Shown here: positions 42,315 to 51,815 of the stretch, one piece after another
Position numbering within the stretch: the first letter of the stretch is position 1
How the letters are laid out: the number at the start of each line of letters is the position of its first letter
NCBI RefSeq assembly: GCF_007830295.1
Contig: NZ_VLKC01000002.1
Coordinates: forward strand, 3,025,219 to 3,089,218
Direction: 5' to 3'
DNA length: 64,000 bases
From: Sporomusa sp. KB1
GTDB taxonomy: Bacteria > Bacillota > Negativicutes > Sporomusales > Sporomusaceae
Notes under the pieces: model-generated
The model's input: the letters and a program-made list of their open reading frames with translations, nothing else
Told to the model about the DNA's origin: nothing
Database searches by the model: none
Program-made: the position numbers and the translations under genes

Positions 42315-42806
42315 ATGACATTACAACTGAGTCCAAAAGAAAAACAGTTACTACAAGATCAACAGGCCCATGAGAAAGTTTGTATTCAAAAGTATCAGAA
42401 TAATGCGCAGCAGGCCAGCGATCCCCAGTTAAAACAATTATTTCAATCCTACGCCCAGCAGGAACAGCAGCATTTGAATACACTAACCTCAATTTTAAAC
42501 GGCCAGGTGCCGAGTATGAGTCAGGGACAACAGAGCCAGCAGGCACAGCAATCCCAACTAACTCAGCAAAGTAGCACTCAGGCAACGTCGGCAGCAGCTT
42601 CATCATCAGCCAGTCAAGCTGACGCAATGCTTTGTAGCGACATGTTAATGACGGAAAAATTTGTTTCAGGTGCTTATGACTCGGCCATTTTTGAATCCTC
42701 GGATTCCAGCGTACGGCAAGCTTTAAACCATATTCAAAAGGAAGAGCAAGAGCACGGCGAGGGAATTTACAATTATATGAGCAGCAACGGTATGTATAGC
42801 AGTTAA
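42315..42806 (+). CDS. CotF-like spore coat protein
   Basis: 163 residues from the ATG at 42315 (RBS GAGGAGGCAG). Two ferritin-like helical halves (HEKVCIQKYQNNAQQASD..QQEQQHLNTLTSI and ADAMLCSDMLMTEKFVSGAYDSAIFES...EQEHGEGIYNYM) flank a Gln/Ser/Ala-rich linker. The CotF domain is typical of spore coat and some general stress proteins, indicating a spore former. Terminator at 42853. Confidence 0.88.
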   Translation: MTLQLSPKEKQLLQDQQAHEKVCIQKYQNNAQQASDPQLKQLFQSYAQQEQQHLNTLTSILNGQVPSMSQGQQSQQAQQSQLTQQSSTQATSAAASSSASQADAMLCSDMLMTEKFVSGAYDSAIFESSDSSVRQALNHIQKEEQEHGEGIYNYMSSNGMYSS

Positions 42807-42852
42807 ATAAGCTGACGTAGTATTCAACCAATTAACAATCATATAGTGATAC

Positions 42853-42892
42853 AAAATCCTACCGAATTTATATGAATTTGGTAGGATTTTTG
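42853..42892 (+). terminator. Terminator after the cotF-like gene
   Basis: AAAATCCTACC pairs with GGTAGGATTTT around a 16-nt A/T loop, T tail. Confidence 0.85.
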
Positions 42893-43040
42893 TAATTTTA
42901 CAGGATTTTTATAGATTTTTATATTTTAAACAATTAGTAAATATTATATGTATATAATTATACTATTCATTGAATATGGATAGCGCCATATCAATTGCTG
43001 CGTTTGACGGGATTTAGTTAATAAAGGGAGAATAAAATTT

Positions 43041-44138
43041 GTGCAATCTGTAATTCAATATATTACTGCAGAAGTGTTACATGTAAAGAAACTATTGAAT
43101 AATCTCATGGAGTACTCGGATATTATTCGCTGGAACTACTCAAAGATAATAATGTCGGGGGCAGGTGACTATGAATGGGCCGAATTGAATGATAATGGAC
43201 GAAAGATACAAGAGCAGTTGCTTAATGATTATAAATGCTTTATAAATTTGTTTCGATTTTTGTCAACAGGTTTGCCGGACAGGCAACAAAATGTTTTGGA
43301 TACATCTGTTCAAAAAGTCTTTAACATCATTGAACAGAACGGCTTTCTTTTTAAGATGAACAAAGAAGAGGAATTTAATAGTGCAATGAAGGCTATTGAT
43401 CTACAATTACGTTTAATAGCTGCATCATATGAAGTAACAGATGAATACTGTTTACTAATTCCCGATAGTAGTGCTTTGGTTGCTAATCCGGAGATCGAAA
43501 AGTGGAATTTCGAGGAGATAGACAGATTTAAAATAGTATTATTGCCAATAGTAGCAAATGAACTCAATAAAGTCACTACAAAGAATGAGCAAATGCAAAA
43601 CAAGATTAAAAGCAAAATTTTAGATTATGCGAAACTTGGCAATATTTTTGAGGGAGTAAAAATTAATAAGCAAAATATCATTAAATTTGCCGGTAATTTG
43701 CAAAAAACAGAGTATCCACTTGCATGGCTCGACATAAATAATAATTATGATCAGGTAATTGTATCATATTTTGAAATGGTAAGGGCAAATCCGCACACAC
43801 AAGTAATCCTTATAACAGGTAATCCAATTTTACAGGCAAAGGCACTCTTAGCAAATGTAGTCCATATTGAACCACCGGCTCCTACACCGGCTCTTATAAT
43901 TGATAGAAAACCAGATGTTGAACCACTCAATACTATGCCAGCAAATAGTAAACCAGCAACAAAGGTTATACCCAAAAATAGTGAATTAGATAATAAGCCA
44001 GTAAAGGTTACGGTACCGCCTATAATAAACCCGACAGGTATTAGACCAACGCCTAAGCCCAAAGCGCCTAAACCAAAGCCGCCTAAACCAAGAATTAAAT
44101 CAAAACCTATTTTAGATATTATTAAACCCAAAGGGTAA
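43041..44138 (+). CDS. PIN-like domain protein with Lys/Pro tail
   Basis: 365 residues, GTG start behind AAAGGGAG. A helical N-terminal part (1-135) is followed by a PIN-type fold: LIPDSSALV (first Asp), LPIVANELNK (Glu), NNNYDQVIVSYFEMV (Asp) and VILITGNPILQAKA, where the usual LTxD has become LITGN. The last 90 residues are low-complexity and cationic (PTPKPKAPKPKPPKPRIKS), fit for nucleic-acid binding. PIN proteins are mostly RNases. Whether this one is active is uncertain given the changed fourth acidic position. No antitoxin partner is seen. Confidence 0.6.
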   Translation: MQSVIQYITAEVLHVKKLLNNLMEYSDIIRWNYSKIIMSGAGDYEWAELNDNGRKIQEQLLNDYKCFINLFRFLSTGLPDRQQNVLDTSVQKVFNIIEQNGFLFKMNKEEEFNSAMKAIDLQLRLIAASYEVTDEYCLLIPDSSALVANPEIEKWNFEEIDRFKIVLLPIVANELNKVTTKNEQMQNKIKSKILDYAKLGNIFEGVKINKQNIIKFAGNLQKTEYPLAWLDINNNYDQVIVSYFEMVRANPHTQVILITGNPILQAKALLANVVHIEPPAPTPALIIDRKPDVEPLNTMPANSKPATKVIPKNSELDNKPVKVTVPPIINPTGIRPTPKPKAPKPKPPKPRIKSKPILDIIKPKG

Positions 44139-44217
44139 TAGCAGTGGTAAGTACTCGGAAAATCCGGCGGAGAGTGAAACCGGTTTGATTGAGTGAATAA
44201 AATTGGTCCTGGCACTG

Positions 44218-44262
44218 AAAAAGGAGCTACAATTCTTTCAAAGAGTTGTAGCTCCTTTTTCA
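44218..44262 (+). terminator. Terminator after the PIN-like gene
   Basis: AAAAAGGAGCTACAA pairs with TTGTAGCTCCTTTTT. A long stem with A and T tracts. Confidence 0.9.
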
Positions 44263-44395
44263 TTTAGAACACATCGCCTGTATCAGGATTGGATATATTG
44301 TCCTCATTTGACACAATATTGTATATTTTTTTGAAATCACCCCATGATTTTGCAGGAAATTGGCTTCTGTTATGTTGAAATAAAGGACGGATATC

Positions 44396-44430
44396 CCTAA
44401 GAAGAGCCCCACTTCTTAGGTGGGGGAAGT
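44396..44430. repeat. IS200/IS605-type terminal hairpin relic
   Basis: CCTAAGAAG..CTTCTTAGG with CCCCAC/GTGGGG as alternative pairing, followed by GAAGTACGTCACTT. It resembles the subterminal imperfect hairpins of IS200/IS605 ends. No tnpA or tnpB is nearby. Confidence 0.4.
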
Positions 44431-44519
44431 ACGTCACTTCTATTGATTTTAATATATATATTCTTTGTCTATCCAATTATTGGTATTGCAAGTTTATATA
44501 GTGAAGGGGAGGTACAAAC

Positions 44520-47060
44520 TTGAGGATAAATATGAAGTTTACATTAGCAGTATGCTTATGTCTTGCTGTGTTTTGTAGTTTGTTTTTTTTAAAGCTTCCC
44601 GTAAAAGCAGAAAGGATCAAGAAAAACATTTTAATTATTAATTCATACCATAAAGGGTATAGTTGGACAGATGGGGAGAATGAGGGACTTCGAGAGGCTT
44701 TTAGTAATGAAGATCATGTGACATTGTTTGTGGAATATATGGACTGGAAGCGTTATGCTGATCAAAATAATTTAAACCGTCTGTATGATTATTATAAATC
44801 TAAATATGCCAATGAAAAAATTGATATAATCATCACAACAGATGACGCGGCATTAAGCTTTGCGTTAACGCACAGAAAAGAAATTTTTTCTGATGCACCT
44901 GTCGTGTTTTGTGGTGTGGTCAAAGAATCAGCAGACAAATTAGTAACAGGTGTTAGCAATGTGACGGGGGTTTATGAAGCAACCGACCCAAAAGGTACTA
45001 TTAGAGCGGCTCAAAGGATCGTACCTGGCATGAAGGATGTATATATCATCCACGATAAAATGGAAACAGGAATCGCTTTTGGCAAATTAGTGCACGAGGC
45101 GTGCTCTTCTCTGGATAGCAATATTATACAACATGACTTAAGTGAATATTCATTCGATACTATCTGTAGAATAGTATCTGGCTTAGATACACAACGCAGT
45201 ATAGTAATTTTAGATGCATATAATGTGGATGCAGCAGGCCGCCGGCTTACTATGGGAGATTATACAAATCTTATTGAAGGTAGCTCAGCGCCTGTTTTTA
45301 CTACTGCCGAATTATTAATGGGAAAAGGATGTATTGGTGGCAGTTTGCTCAGTCCAAAGTTACATGGTTCAGTGGCGGGTGGGGTAGTAAAAAGAATTTT
45401 GAACGGTGAAAATATTAATTTGATACCTATTATTGATGAAAAGTCTGTTTATTTTTCTTTGGATAATAATGTATTGAAAAGGTTTGCTATACCTCTTGAC
45501 CGTCTACCGCCAGACAGTAAAATTATCAATAAACCATTTTCATTTTACGAAGCATATAAATCTCGGATTTACCTGCTTCTTGCAGTATTCACGACGCTTC
45601 TGGTGCTAATTGGGTATCTTGTTATGAATATAAAATTAAGACGGAAAGTGGAAGCAACACTGAGAGAAAATAATGAAGAGCTTACTGCTCTTTACGAAGA
45701 AATAGCGGCATCAGATGAAACATTGCGACGAAATTTTGGCGAATTGATAGAACAGCAACAGCAAATCAATAAGCTTGCCTATTATGATGCGGTTACAGGT
45801 CTTCCCAATCGAGTATTATTTCAGGATAAAGTAAACGATCTAATTGAAACTAGTGAGGAGTATCACAAGAGGTTTGTATTGTTTTTTATTGATTTGGATA
45901 ATTTTAAAATGGTTAATGACTCTTTTGGTCATTCAATGGGTGACAAGCTTTTATTGGCTGTGGGTAAACGCTTATATGAAATGGAACAGGACAACTGTAT
46001 GGCATTTAGGATCGGTGGCGATGAGTTCATTCTGATGTGTCAGCATACTGAAACCAGAGTACAAGCGGAGGAAGTTGCCCAAAAAATTCTGCAATTACTG
46101 TCAGAACCTTACGATGTTGAAAACAATTTATTTCATGTTAGTGCAAGCATCGGGATCGTATTTTATACTGAAAATGGCAGTAACTATGATGAACTTCTAA
46201 AAAATGTAGATAATGCCATGTATCACTCCAAAGAAACAGGGAAAGGCACCTATACATTCTATAATATGGCAATGGGAGATGCGGTTCTCGAAAAAATTAA
46301 ATTACAGAATGATATGCATAATGCGATTGAACATAATGAATTTATTTTGTATTATCAACCGTTACTTGATGTTCAGTCAGTGGGTATCAAGGGAGTGGAA
46401 GCCTTGATACGCTGGAAACACCCGGTAAAAGGCTTTATTACACCAGACCAGTTTATCGGCATAGCTGAGGAGTCTGGCAAAATGATTAAAATTGGAACAT
46501 GGGTTATGGAAACCGCATGTAGGTTTGCAAAAGAACTTTATGAGCAAGGGTGTAGAGATTTTCATATCTCAGTCAATGTTTCCGCGGTACAACTTCTACA
46601 GAAAAACTTTGTTGCGTTGTTATCTGATATACTGGAAAAAACAGACCTTCCGCCCAATTATCTGATGATAGAGCTCACAGAATCAATACTAATTGAGTCT
46701 TTTGATCAAGTTATACAAACATTATTGCAAGTCAGAAGCAGGAAAATAAAAATAGCGCTGGATGATTTCGGGTGCGGATATTCGTCACTCACGTATCTGA
46801 GACAATTACCGATTGATGTATTAAAGATTGATAAAACATTTGTTGCCGATATTTTAAATGGTGATGGCAAGGACTGCATAACAGGCTCTATTATAATGCT
46901 TGCACAGCAGATGGGGCTCCATGTTATTGCCGAGGGTGTTGAAAGAAATGAACAACTCGAATATCTAAGACACTATAAGTGCGACCAATTTCAAGGGTAT
47001 TTAGTAAGCAAACCAGTACCGCAAGAAGAAATTATGAAATTTTTTTCCCGGCAATCCTAG
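44520..47060 (+). CDS. ABC-binding-domain sensor with GGDEF and EAL domains
   Basis: 846 residues, TTG start after GGGGAGGT. Signal peptide or anchor (about 1-30), a periplasmic ABC_sub_bind-type ligand domain (35-330: ILIINSYHKGYSWTDGENEGLREAF), a membrane span at about 350-370, and a coiled coil. The GGDEF domain has RIGGDEF near residue 497. The EAL domain (from about 600) has EALIRWKHP, ESILIE, DDFGCGYSSLTYLRQLPIDVLKID, IAEGVE and FQGYLVSKP. Both catalytic signatures look complete, so it may make or degrade c-di-GMP according to ligand. Ligand unknown. Monocistronic. Confidence 0.93.
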   Translation: MRINMKFTLAVCLCLAVFCSLFFLKLPVKAERIKKNILIINSYHKGYSWTDGENEGLREAFSNEDHVTLFVEYMDWKRYADQNNLNRLYDYYKSKYANEKIDIIITTDDAALSFALTHRKEIFSDAPVVFCGVVKESADKLVTGVSNVTGVYEATDPKGTIRAAQRIVPGMKDVYIIHDKMETGIAFGKLVHEACSSLDSNIIQHDLSEYSFDTICRIVSGLDTQRSIVILDAYNVDAAGRRLTMGDYTNLIEGSSAPVFTTAELLMGKGCIGGSLLSPKLHGSVAGGVVKRILNGENINLIPIIDEKSVYFSLDNNVLKRFAIPLDRLPPDSKIINKPFSFYEAYKSRIYLLLAVFTTLLVLIGYLVMNIKLRRKVEATLRENNEELTALYEEIAASDETLRRNFGELIEQQQQINKLAYYDAVTGLPNRVLFQDKVNDLIETSEEYHKRFVLFFIDLDNFKMVNDSFGHSMGDKLLLAVGKRLYEMEQDNCMAFRIGGDEFILMCQHTETRVQAEEVAQKILQLLSEPYDVENNLFHVSASIGIVFYTENGSNYDELLKNVDNAMYHSKETGKGTYTFYNMAMGDAVLEKIKLQNDMHNAIEHNEFILYYQPLLDVQSVGIKGVEALIRWKHPVKGFITPDQFIGIAEESGKMIKIGTWVMETACRFAKELYEQGCRDFHISVNVSAVQLLQKNFVALLSDILEKTDLPPNYLMIELTESILIESFDQVIQTLLQVRSRKIKIALDDFGCGYSSLTYLRQLPIDVLKIDKTFVADILNGDGKDCITGSIIMLAQQMGLHVIAEGVERNEQLEYLRHYKCDQFQGYLVSKPVPQEEIMKFFSRQS

Positions 47061-47122
47061 TCAGGCAGGTAGTGGAGGCTGTTGCTGCCATATTCAGTAG
47101 AGAAAACAGTTAGCAATGTGCA

Positions 47123-47165
47123 AAATCCTACCATATAGATATCACTATGGTAGGATTTGATTTTT
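47123..47165. terminator. Bidirectional terminator
   Basis: AAATCCTACCATA/TATGGTAGGATTT, a perfect 13-bp stem, with T-rich flank, between the convergent EAL-sensor and LysR genes. Confidence 0.85.
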
Positions 47166-47173
47166 GGCGTAAT

Positions 47174-48067
47174 TTAGTTCAGGTAATCAAATTGTTTGTG
47201 AAGTTCTGTGGCAAAAGATTCAAAAATAGCTAACGCTTCTTTCGTGCTGGACTTAGCAAATTTATGGGTGACTTTATAACAAATCCGCTCAGGCGGAGGA
47301 TCGATAAGTTTTTGAATGGTATATTTGTGAGTTGCTGCGGCGGATAGAGCAATAGATAAGGGAACAATTGCCCACTGGTGAGGTGTTCGCAGTAAGGGCA
47401 ACACCATTGGACCATTACTTACCTGAATATGAGGTGGAATGAGAGGATCCCACCATTTGTTATGCCAGATCTGATAAGTTGGAAACCAGTCATGGTATAG
47501 TTCATCACCTGGATTTAACTGTTGCGGATGAATAATCTGAACAGACTGATTCTCTGGCAAGGCTAAGCGGAGAACGACCATCGGCTCGGCGAAGAATGGA
47601 GCTAATTCAATGTTTTTTATAAGTCGTTCTTGCAGAACAAAAGCAATATCAATTATGCGTTGTTCGAGTAAGTCATAGAGTTCGATTGAACTTTTGGTAT
47701 AGATGTGTAAGCGCAGGGTAGGATGCTTGTTGATAATTTGCTGATAAATATTTGGCAGTAAATACGTGTTTACACTGTCCACTGAACCAATTGCCAGAGA
47801 CAAACTAGTACGTGATTTTAATGATTGGGTTTCTAGCAACAAATGAATCCATTTTTCAGCCACTAGAATGAAATCTTCACCTGCGGGAGTAAGGGAGATG
47901 GTTTTTATTCCTTTTTTCCGTTCGACAAGAACTAGACCAAGCTCTTGTTCGAGATTTTTGAGACGGTGACTCACGGAAGATTGAGATAAGTTAAGAGTTT
48001 CAGCAGCTTTTGTTAAACTTTGATTGGCAACAACTGCTAAAAATGCTTGAATGTCATCAATGTTCAT
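47174..48067 (-). CDS. LysR-family transcriptional regulator
   Basis: 297 residues. N-terminal winged helix MNIDDIQAFLAVVANQSLTKAAETLNLSQSSVSHRLKNLEQELG, then a two-lobed effector domain (SLAIGSVDSVNTYLLPNIYQQI). It is transcribed divergently from a TauE/SafE exporter 170 bp away, the usual arrangement for autoregulation and control of the neighbour. The inducer is unknown; a sulfur oxyanion or organosulfonate is possible given the target. Confidence 0.93.
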   Translation of the reverse strand: MNIDDIQAFLAVVANQSLTKAAETLNLSQSSVSHRLKNLEQELGLVLVERKKGIKTISLTPAGEDFILVAEKWIHLLLETQSLKSRTSLSLAIGSVDSVNTYLLPNIYQQIINKHPTLRLHIYTKSSIELYDLLEQRIIDIAFVLQERLIKNIELAPFFAEPMVVLRLALPENQSVQIIHPQQLNPGDELYHDWFPTYQIWHNKWWDPLIPPHIQVSNGPMVLPLLRTPHQWAIVPLSIALSAAATHKYTIQKLIDPPPERICYKVTHKFAKSSTKEALAIFESFATELHKQFDYLN

Positions 48068-48128
48068 TAGGATTGTTCCTCTAGTTAATTATTAAAGTTT
48101 TGCATATTATTAATGGATTTAATTCATT

Positions 48129-48165
48129 TTACTTTAAGTATAAGCATTGTATATAATGAACTTAA
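48129..48165 (+). promoter_or_regulatory. Probable tauE promoter with LysR-type dyad
   Basis: TTACTT (48129-48134), 17-nt spacer, TATAAT (48152-48157). CTTTAAGT (48132-48139) and ACTTAAG (48160-48166) form an interrupted dyad around it, a plausible LysR site. Confidence 0.4.
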
Positions 48166-48237
48166 GGGGCGACAGTTAACAACAGCGTTAATTGAAAATA
48201 GCAGAAAGCACTTATAGAAAAGCAGGAGGTCAATGAT

Positions 48238-49002
48238 ATGGATGATATTAGTATAGAAATGCTTAGTTTTTTATTGGGGGCAGGTTTTATTGCTGCTTTT
48301 GTCGACTCTGTCGTTGGTGGCGGCGGTTTAATCTCTATGCCGGCACTGCTTATGACAGGATTACCTCCCAGTGTTGTATTGGGAACTAATAAACTGGCCT
48401 CAATATGTTGTTCTAGTACGAGTAGTATATCGTTTTTACGTTCAGGAAAGATGGATCTTAGTTTAGTTAAATATCTTTTTCCTTTGGCCTTACTTGGTTC
48501 AATCTTGGGAGCGTATACGGTAAGGTTGATTCCTCCTGAATTATTAAAGCCATTAGTTATTGTTATGTTGGTTTTAGTAGCAATTTACACAGTGTTAAAA
48601 AAAGACTGGGGTGATAAGTCCACCTATACAGGTATTAATAAAAGGGCCGGCATCTTAAGCGGCTGCGCCGCTCTGGCGCTGGGCTTTTATGACGGCTTTT
48701 TCGGACCAGGGACAGGATCTTTTTTAATCTTCGTATTTTTGATGCTGGGTTTTGATTTTGTGGTAGCTGCCGGGAATGCCAAGGCACTCAATATGGCGAG
48801 CAACCTTGGTGCAGTCGTGACTTTTCTGCTGGCTGGCTCTGTCAATTATGTTTATGGTTTTACCATGGGCATTGCAATGATTTTTGGCGCTATTGCTGGC
48901 TCAAAATTTGCTATTGCCAAAGGTGCGGCGTATGTTAAACCATTGTTTATCTCGGTAACAACACTGCTAATCGGCAAACAATTGTGGGATATTTTACAGT
49001 AA
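48238..49002 (+). CDS. TauE/SafE-family anion exporter
   Basis: 254 residues, about eight membrane spans in two repeats: FLLGAGFIAAFVDSVVGGGGLISMPALLMTGLPPSVVLGTNK and the second repeat FYDGFFGPGTGSFLIFVFLMLG..ALNMASNLGAV. These are the twin signatures of the family, which exports sulfite, sulfoacetate or other organic anions. RBS AGGAGG. Divergent from a LysR regulator. Confidence 0.92.
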   Translation: MDDISIEMLSFLLGAGFIAAFVDSVVGGGGLISMPALLMTGLPPSVVLGTNKLASICCSSTSSISFLRSGKMDLSLVKYLFPLALLGSILGAYTVRLIPPELLKPLVIVMLVLVAIYTVLKKDWGDKSTYTGINKRAGILSGCAALALGFYDGFFGPGTGSFLIFVFLMLGFDFVVAAGNAKALNMASNLGAVVTFLLAGSVNYVYGFTMGIAMIFGAIAGSKFAIAKGAAYVKPLFISVTTLLIGKQLWDILQ

Positions 49003-49014
49003 GCATAAACGAGC

Positions 49015-49404
49015 TTAAACAGAGGGTGCTACACTTTTTTCAGAACATGGGTAGCAGGTGTTTTTTTCAGTAATTGGCTCTGCGGCATTAGCATAGTTCG
49101 AACCCCATTGGCACAAAGTGTCTAATATAGGTAAGAGACTTTTTCCGTCCGGCGTAAGAGAATATTCTACTTTAGGTGGAATTTGTGTATATATATACCG
49201 GTTCACTAGTCCGCTCGCTTCCAGTTCCCGTAGTTGTTGGGTCAACATTTTTTGCGTTATTTTTGGTAATGTTTTCTTTAACTCACTAAACCGGAGGGTA
49301 CTTTCCCCTAAATGCCAGAGAATTAATGCTTTCCATTTGCCACCAATAAGGTCGAGCGTTAATTCCATAGCACACTGATATTCAATGTTTTTGAATGTAA
49401 TCAT
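49015..49404 (-). CDS. HxlR-family transcriptional regulator
   Basis: 129 residues. Winged-helix HxlR domain: [70 protein letters not shown]. The Cys at position 11 matches the redox-sensing Cys of YodB/HypR relatives, and a C-terminal CYPC pair is present, so thiol or quinone sensing is possible. It is divergent from a flavin reductase gene, a common pair. Confidence 0.92.
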   Translation of the reverse strand: MITFKNIEYQCAMELTLDLIGGKWKALILWHLGESTLRFSELKKTLPKITQKMLTQQLRELEASGLVNRYIYTQIPPKVEYSLTPDGKSLLPILDTLCQWGSNYANAAEPITEKNTCYPCSEKSVAPSV

Positions 49405-49450
49405 TTGCAGTCACTCCAATTGTTTTAATTAGGGATTAAGTTTGATAATA

Positions 49451-49475
49451 TGGTATGCAAATAGATACTATACCA
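49451..49475. promoter_or_regulatory. Possible HxlR operator
   Basis: TGGTAT-N13-ATACCA in the divergent intergenic space between the HxlR and flavin reductase genes. The dyad spacing suits a dimeric winged-helix regulator. It is not proven. Confidence 0.35.
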
Positions 49476-49631
49476 CAATTAAGTGCGTACTTGCCTAAAT
49501 GTATCCTATCGTTTATATTATATCAGAGAATACATTCTCTGGAAATATCTTAATTTGAGAGATTCAATTGTTATGTAATGGCGATAATGGCCAAAATAGA
49601 TAGTAGTAAAATGAGAGGAAGAGTGATTGAT

Positions 49632-50210
49632 TTGAAAGTGATTGCATTTAACGGAAGTCCGCGAATTAATGGTAATACAGCGCAGAGTCTGCAATTGGTT
49701 CTGGCGGAGTTGGAAAAGGAAGGCATCGAAACAGAATTTATCCAACTGGGAGGGCGGAAAGTTTTCGGATGTCTTGCTTGTGGGAAGTGTTATGAAAAAA
49801 AGGATAATCGCTGTATACGCCAGGACGATGAAATGAATACGTTTATCCAGAAAATGATGGAAGCTGACGGAATTATTATAGGTTCGCCAACTTATTTTAG
49901 TAATGTGTCTTCAGAAGTAAAGGCGCTTATTGATCGCTGTGGTTTTGTAGCCAAGGCTAACGGTGGTGATATGCTCCGCGGTAAAGTGGGAGCTGCGGTG
50001 GTTGCTGTGCGTAGAGCTGGAGCAACATTTACTTATTCCGCAATTAACTTCTTTTTTGGTATTGCCGAGATGATTATGCCTTCTTCCAGCTACTGGAACA
50101 TGACGCTGGCTCTTAATCCAGGTGATGTTCAAAAGGATGAAGAAGGTATACAGACATTTCAAACTTTGGGTAAAAATATGGCTAAGCTTCTAAAGCAGGT
50201 GAGAGGTTAA
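49632..50210 (+). CDS. NAD(P)H-dependent FMN reductase-like flavoprotein
   Basis: 193 residues from the TTG at 49632 (AGAGGAAGAG upstream; the ATG at 49611 is also in frame). Flavodoxin-like fold: VIAFNGSPRINGNTAQSL (FMN phosphate), CLACGKCYEKKDNRCIRQDDE with four cysteines typical of iron-sulfur flavoproteins or their relatives, and GIIIGSPTYFSNVSSEVKALIDR. It may carry an extra Fe-S cluster or zinc. Function: electron transfer or quinone/flavin reduction. Divergent from HxlR. Confidence 0.88.
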   Translation: MKVIAFNGSPRINGNTAQSLQLVLAELEKEGIETEFIQLGGRKVFGCLACGKCYEKKDNRCIRQDDEMNTFIQKMMEADGIIIGSPTYFSNVSSEVKALIDRCGFVAKANGGDMLRGKVGAAVVAVRRAGATFTYSAINFFFGIAEMIMPSSSYWNMTLALNPGDVQKDEEGIQTFQTLGKNMAKLLKQVRG

Positions 50211-50270
50211 TGCTTTAAAATATAATTTATTCAGATACTCTTTATGTTATAAAAAAATGGAGGAATTTAG

Positions 50271-50798
50271 ATGATTATTACTAGCCAGGAAATTGAAGAA
50301 CGTGCAGTAGCGCAGATTGCCGATATGATGTGTGTGGCAGCGAGAACAGCTCCCAAAGGTAGAGGCGTGGACAATTTGGTAACCGTGATCGTTAAGGGGC
50401 AAGAAAAAGAGCAACTATCAGCAGAGATGCGGCGCATTGCGCAAGAATCAGGAATGCAATTTTTCGAACGTGATGCCAATTGCCTCGATCAGGCAGCATT
50501 GGTTGTGTTGTTAGGTCAGAAAGTGAAACCCCTCGGAGTGAAGCCATGTGGCTATTGTGGGTATGCGGATTGTGCTGAGTGTGCACAAGGTACAGGGATA
50601 TGTGCAATCAGCACTGGTGATCTTGGGATAGCTGTGGGATCGGCAGTTAACACCGCTTCTTTATATCATGCTGACAATAGAGTAATGTTCAGCGTAGGTA
50701 AAGCGGCTGTCAATATTGGCCTTATGGGCGAGGAAATCAAAATAGTATATGGCATTCCGCTTAGTATAACCGGCAAAAGCCCCTTCTTTGATCGGTAA
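50271..50798 (+). CDS. DUF2148 ferredoxin-like protein
   Basis: 175 residues. MCVAARTAPKGRGVDNL at the N-terminus and the cysteine cluster CGYCGYADCAECAQGTGIC in the middle identify DUF2148, a family with a predicted [4Fe-4S] ferredoxin domain. SVGKAAVNIGLMGEEIKIVYGIPLSITGKSPFFDR is its conserved end. Function unknown. It lies 60 bp after the flavin reductase and may share its transcript. RBS GGAGG. Confidence 0.88.
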   Translation: MIITSQEIEERAVAQIADMMCVAARTAPKGRGVDNLVTVIVKGQEKEQLSAEMRRIAQESGMQFFERDANCLDQAALVVLLGQKVKPLGVKPCGYCGYADCAECAQGTGICAISTGDLGIAVGSAVNTASLYHADNRVMFSVGKAAVNIGLMGEEIKIVYGIPLSITGKSPFFDR

Positions 50799-51155
50799 TA
50801 GCATGTGTTGAAATAAAAAGCACTATTTGTCCTGTTCATGATAACAGGCAAATAGTGCTTTTTATTTCAATACGAGTCAAGAATGAGGGACGATATATAG
50901 CTGCTGTGCCTAATGCTTTGCTTAAAGCAAACAGGGAATACTACGGAGAGAGTTCCATTATGGGGAGCGGCATATATCAGGCTGCTGCCTTAATACCGAA
51001 GAATATAAGAGAATAAAAACTAATAGAGCTGAGATTACTCAGGTCAGCTCTATTAGTTTGGAACGTAGTGTTATTCGCAAGTAGGTTTCATCGCCTTTTT
51101 ATTCCGCAGTGAATACATTAATTGTAGAGAATATGCAAAAAGGAGCTGTAAAATA
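50799..51155. other. Intergenic region with two hairpins
   Basis: It holds a terminator (50810-50868) and a 14-bp stem ACTAATAGAGCTGA/TCAGCTCTATTAGT (51019-51057). The 150 bp between them shows no gene. Confidence 0.5.
50810..50868. terminator. Terminator after the DUF2148 gene
   Basis: GAAATAAAAAGCACTATTTG pairs with its complement, with inner CCTGTT/AACAGG. A and T tracts lie on both sides. Confidence 0.9.
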
Positions 51156-51815
51156 TTGACAAAATCAACAGCCAAACGTGTGCCACTTGGTAAACACCGC
51201 TTGCCTCCATTGCCATATGCGTATGATGCCCTTGAACCGATTATTAGCGAAAATACACTTAGAATACATCACGATCATCATCATAAGGCTTATGTGGATG
51301 GCCTTAATAAAGCAGAGGTAGCATTAGCGCAAGCCCGGGCGGTAAAAGACTTTACATTCATTAAATACTGGGAAAATGAATTAGCATTCAATGGTTCGGG
51401 ACATATCCTTCATAGCATCTATTGGACAATACTGACTCAAAAGGGAACCGGCGGTGAACCAGGGCCGAATACCGTTAAGGAAATTACCAGACGTTTTGTA
51501 AGCTTTGATGCTTTTTTAGAACAGCTAATTGCTGCTACCACTAAGGTTGAAGCATCAGGCTGGGGTATTCTCGCATGGAATCCATCATGGAATTATTTGG
51601 AGATTCTGATCGCGGAGAAACACCAAAATCTTACGCAGTGGGGGTCGATTCCGATACTGGTTCTCGACGTATGGGAGCATGCTTATTATTTGGATTATCA
51701 ATACTTACGGGAAGCGTATGTTCGAAAAATAGTGGAGCTAATTAATTGGAATGAAGTTGAAACAAGGTTGGATTTGGCGATACGAGGAAAGCTGCCATTA
51801 TGTCTAACAATGTAA
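51156..51815 (+). CDS. Fe/Mn-type superoxide dismutase
   Basis: 219 residues, TTG start after AAAGGAGCTG. LPPLPYAYDALEPIISENTLRIHHDHHHKAYVDGLN, then NGSGHILHSIYW, and VLDVWEHAYYLDYQYLREAYV supply the four metal ligands (His, His, Asp, His). All are conserved, so dismutation of superoxide is likely. The NGSGH variant for NGGGH and the N-terminal basic extension are unusual. Metal choice cannot be told by eye. Monocistronic. Confidence 0.9.
   Translation: MTKSTAKRVPLGKHRLPPLPYAYDALEPIISENTLRIHHDHHHKAYVDGLNKAEVALAQARAVKDFTFIKYWENELAFNGSGHILHSIYWTILTQKGTGGEPGPNTVKEITRRFVSFDAFLEQLIAATTKVEASGWGILAWNPSWNYLEILIAEKHQNLTQWGSIPILVLDVWEHAYYLDYQYLREAYVRKIVELINWNEVETRLDLAIRGKLPLCLTM

Larger units (their letters stand above)
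44139..44519. other. Intergenic region with terminator and IS605-like end
   Basis: It holds a strong terminator (44218-44262) and a hairpin relic of an IS200/IS605-type element (44396-44430). No gene with an RBS was found. Confidence 0.5.

Noticed and set aside
42298..42831. 177-codon minus-strand frame
   Set aside because: A shadow of the Gln/Ser-rich cotF-like gene, which has a strong RBS and a clear domain.
43751..44263. 170-codon minus-strand frame, Gly/Leu-rich
   Set aside because: An artefact of the Lys/Pro-rich tail on the plus strand; it starts inside a terminator.
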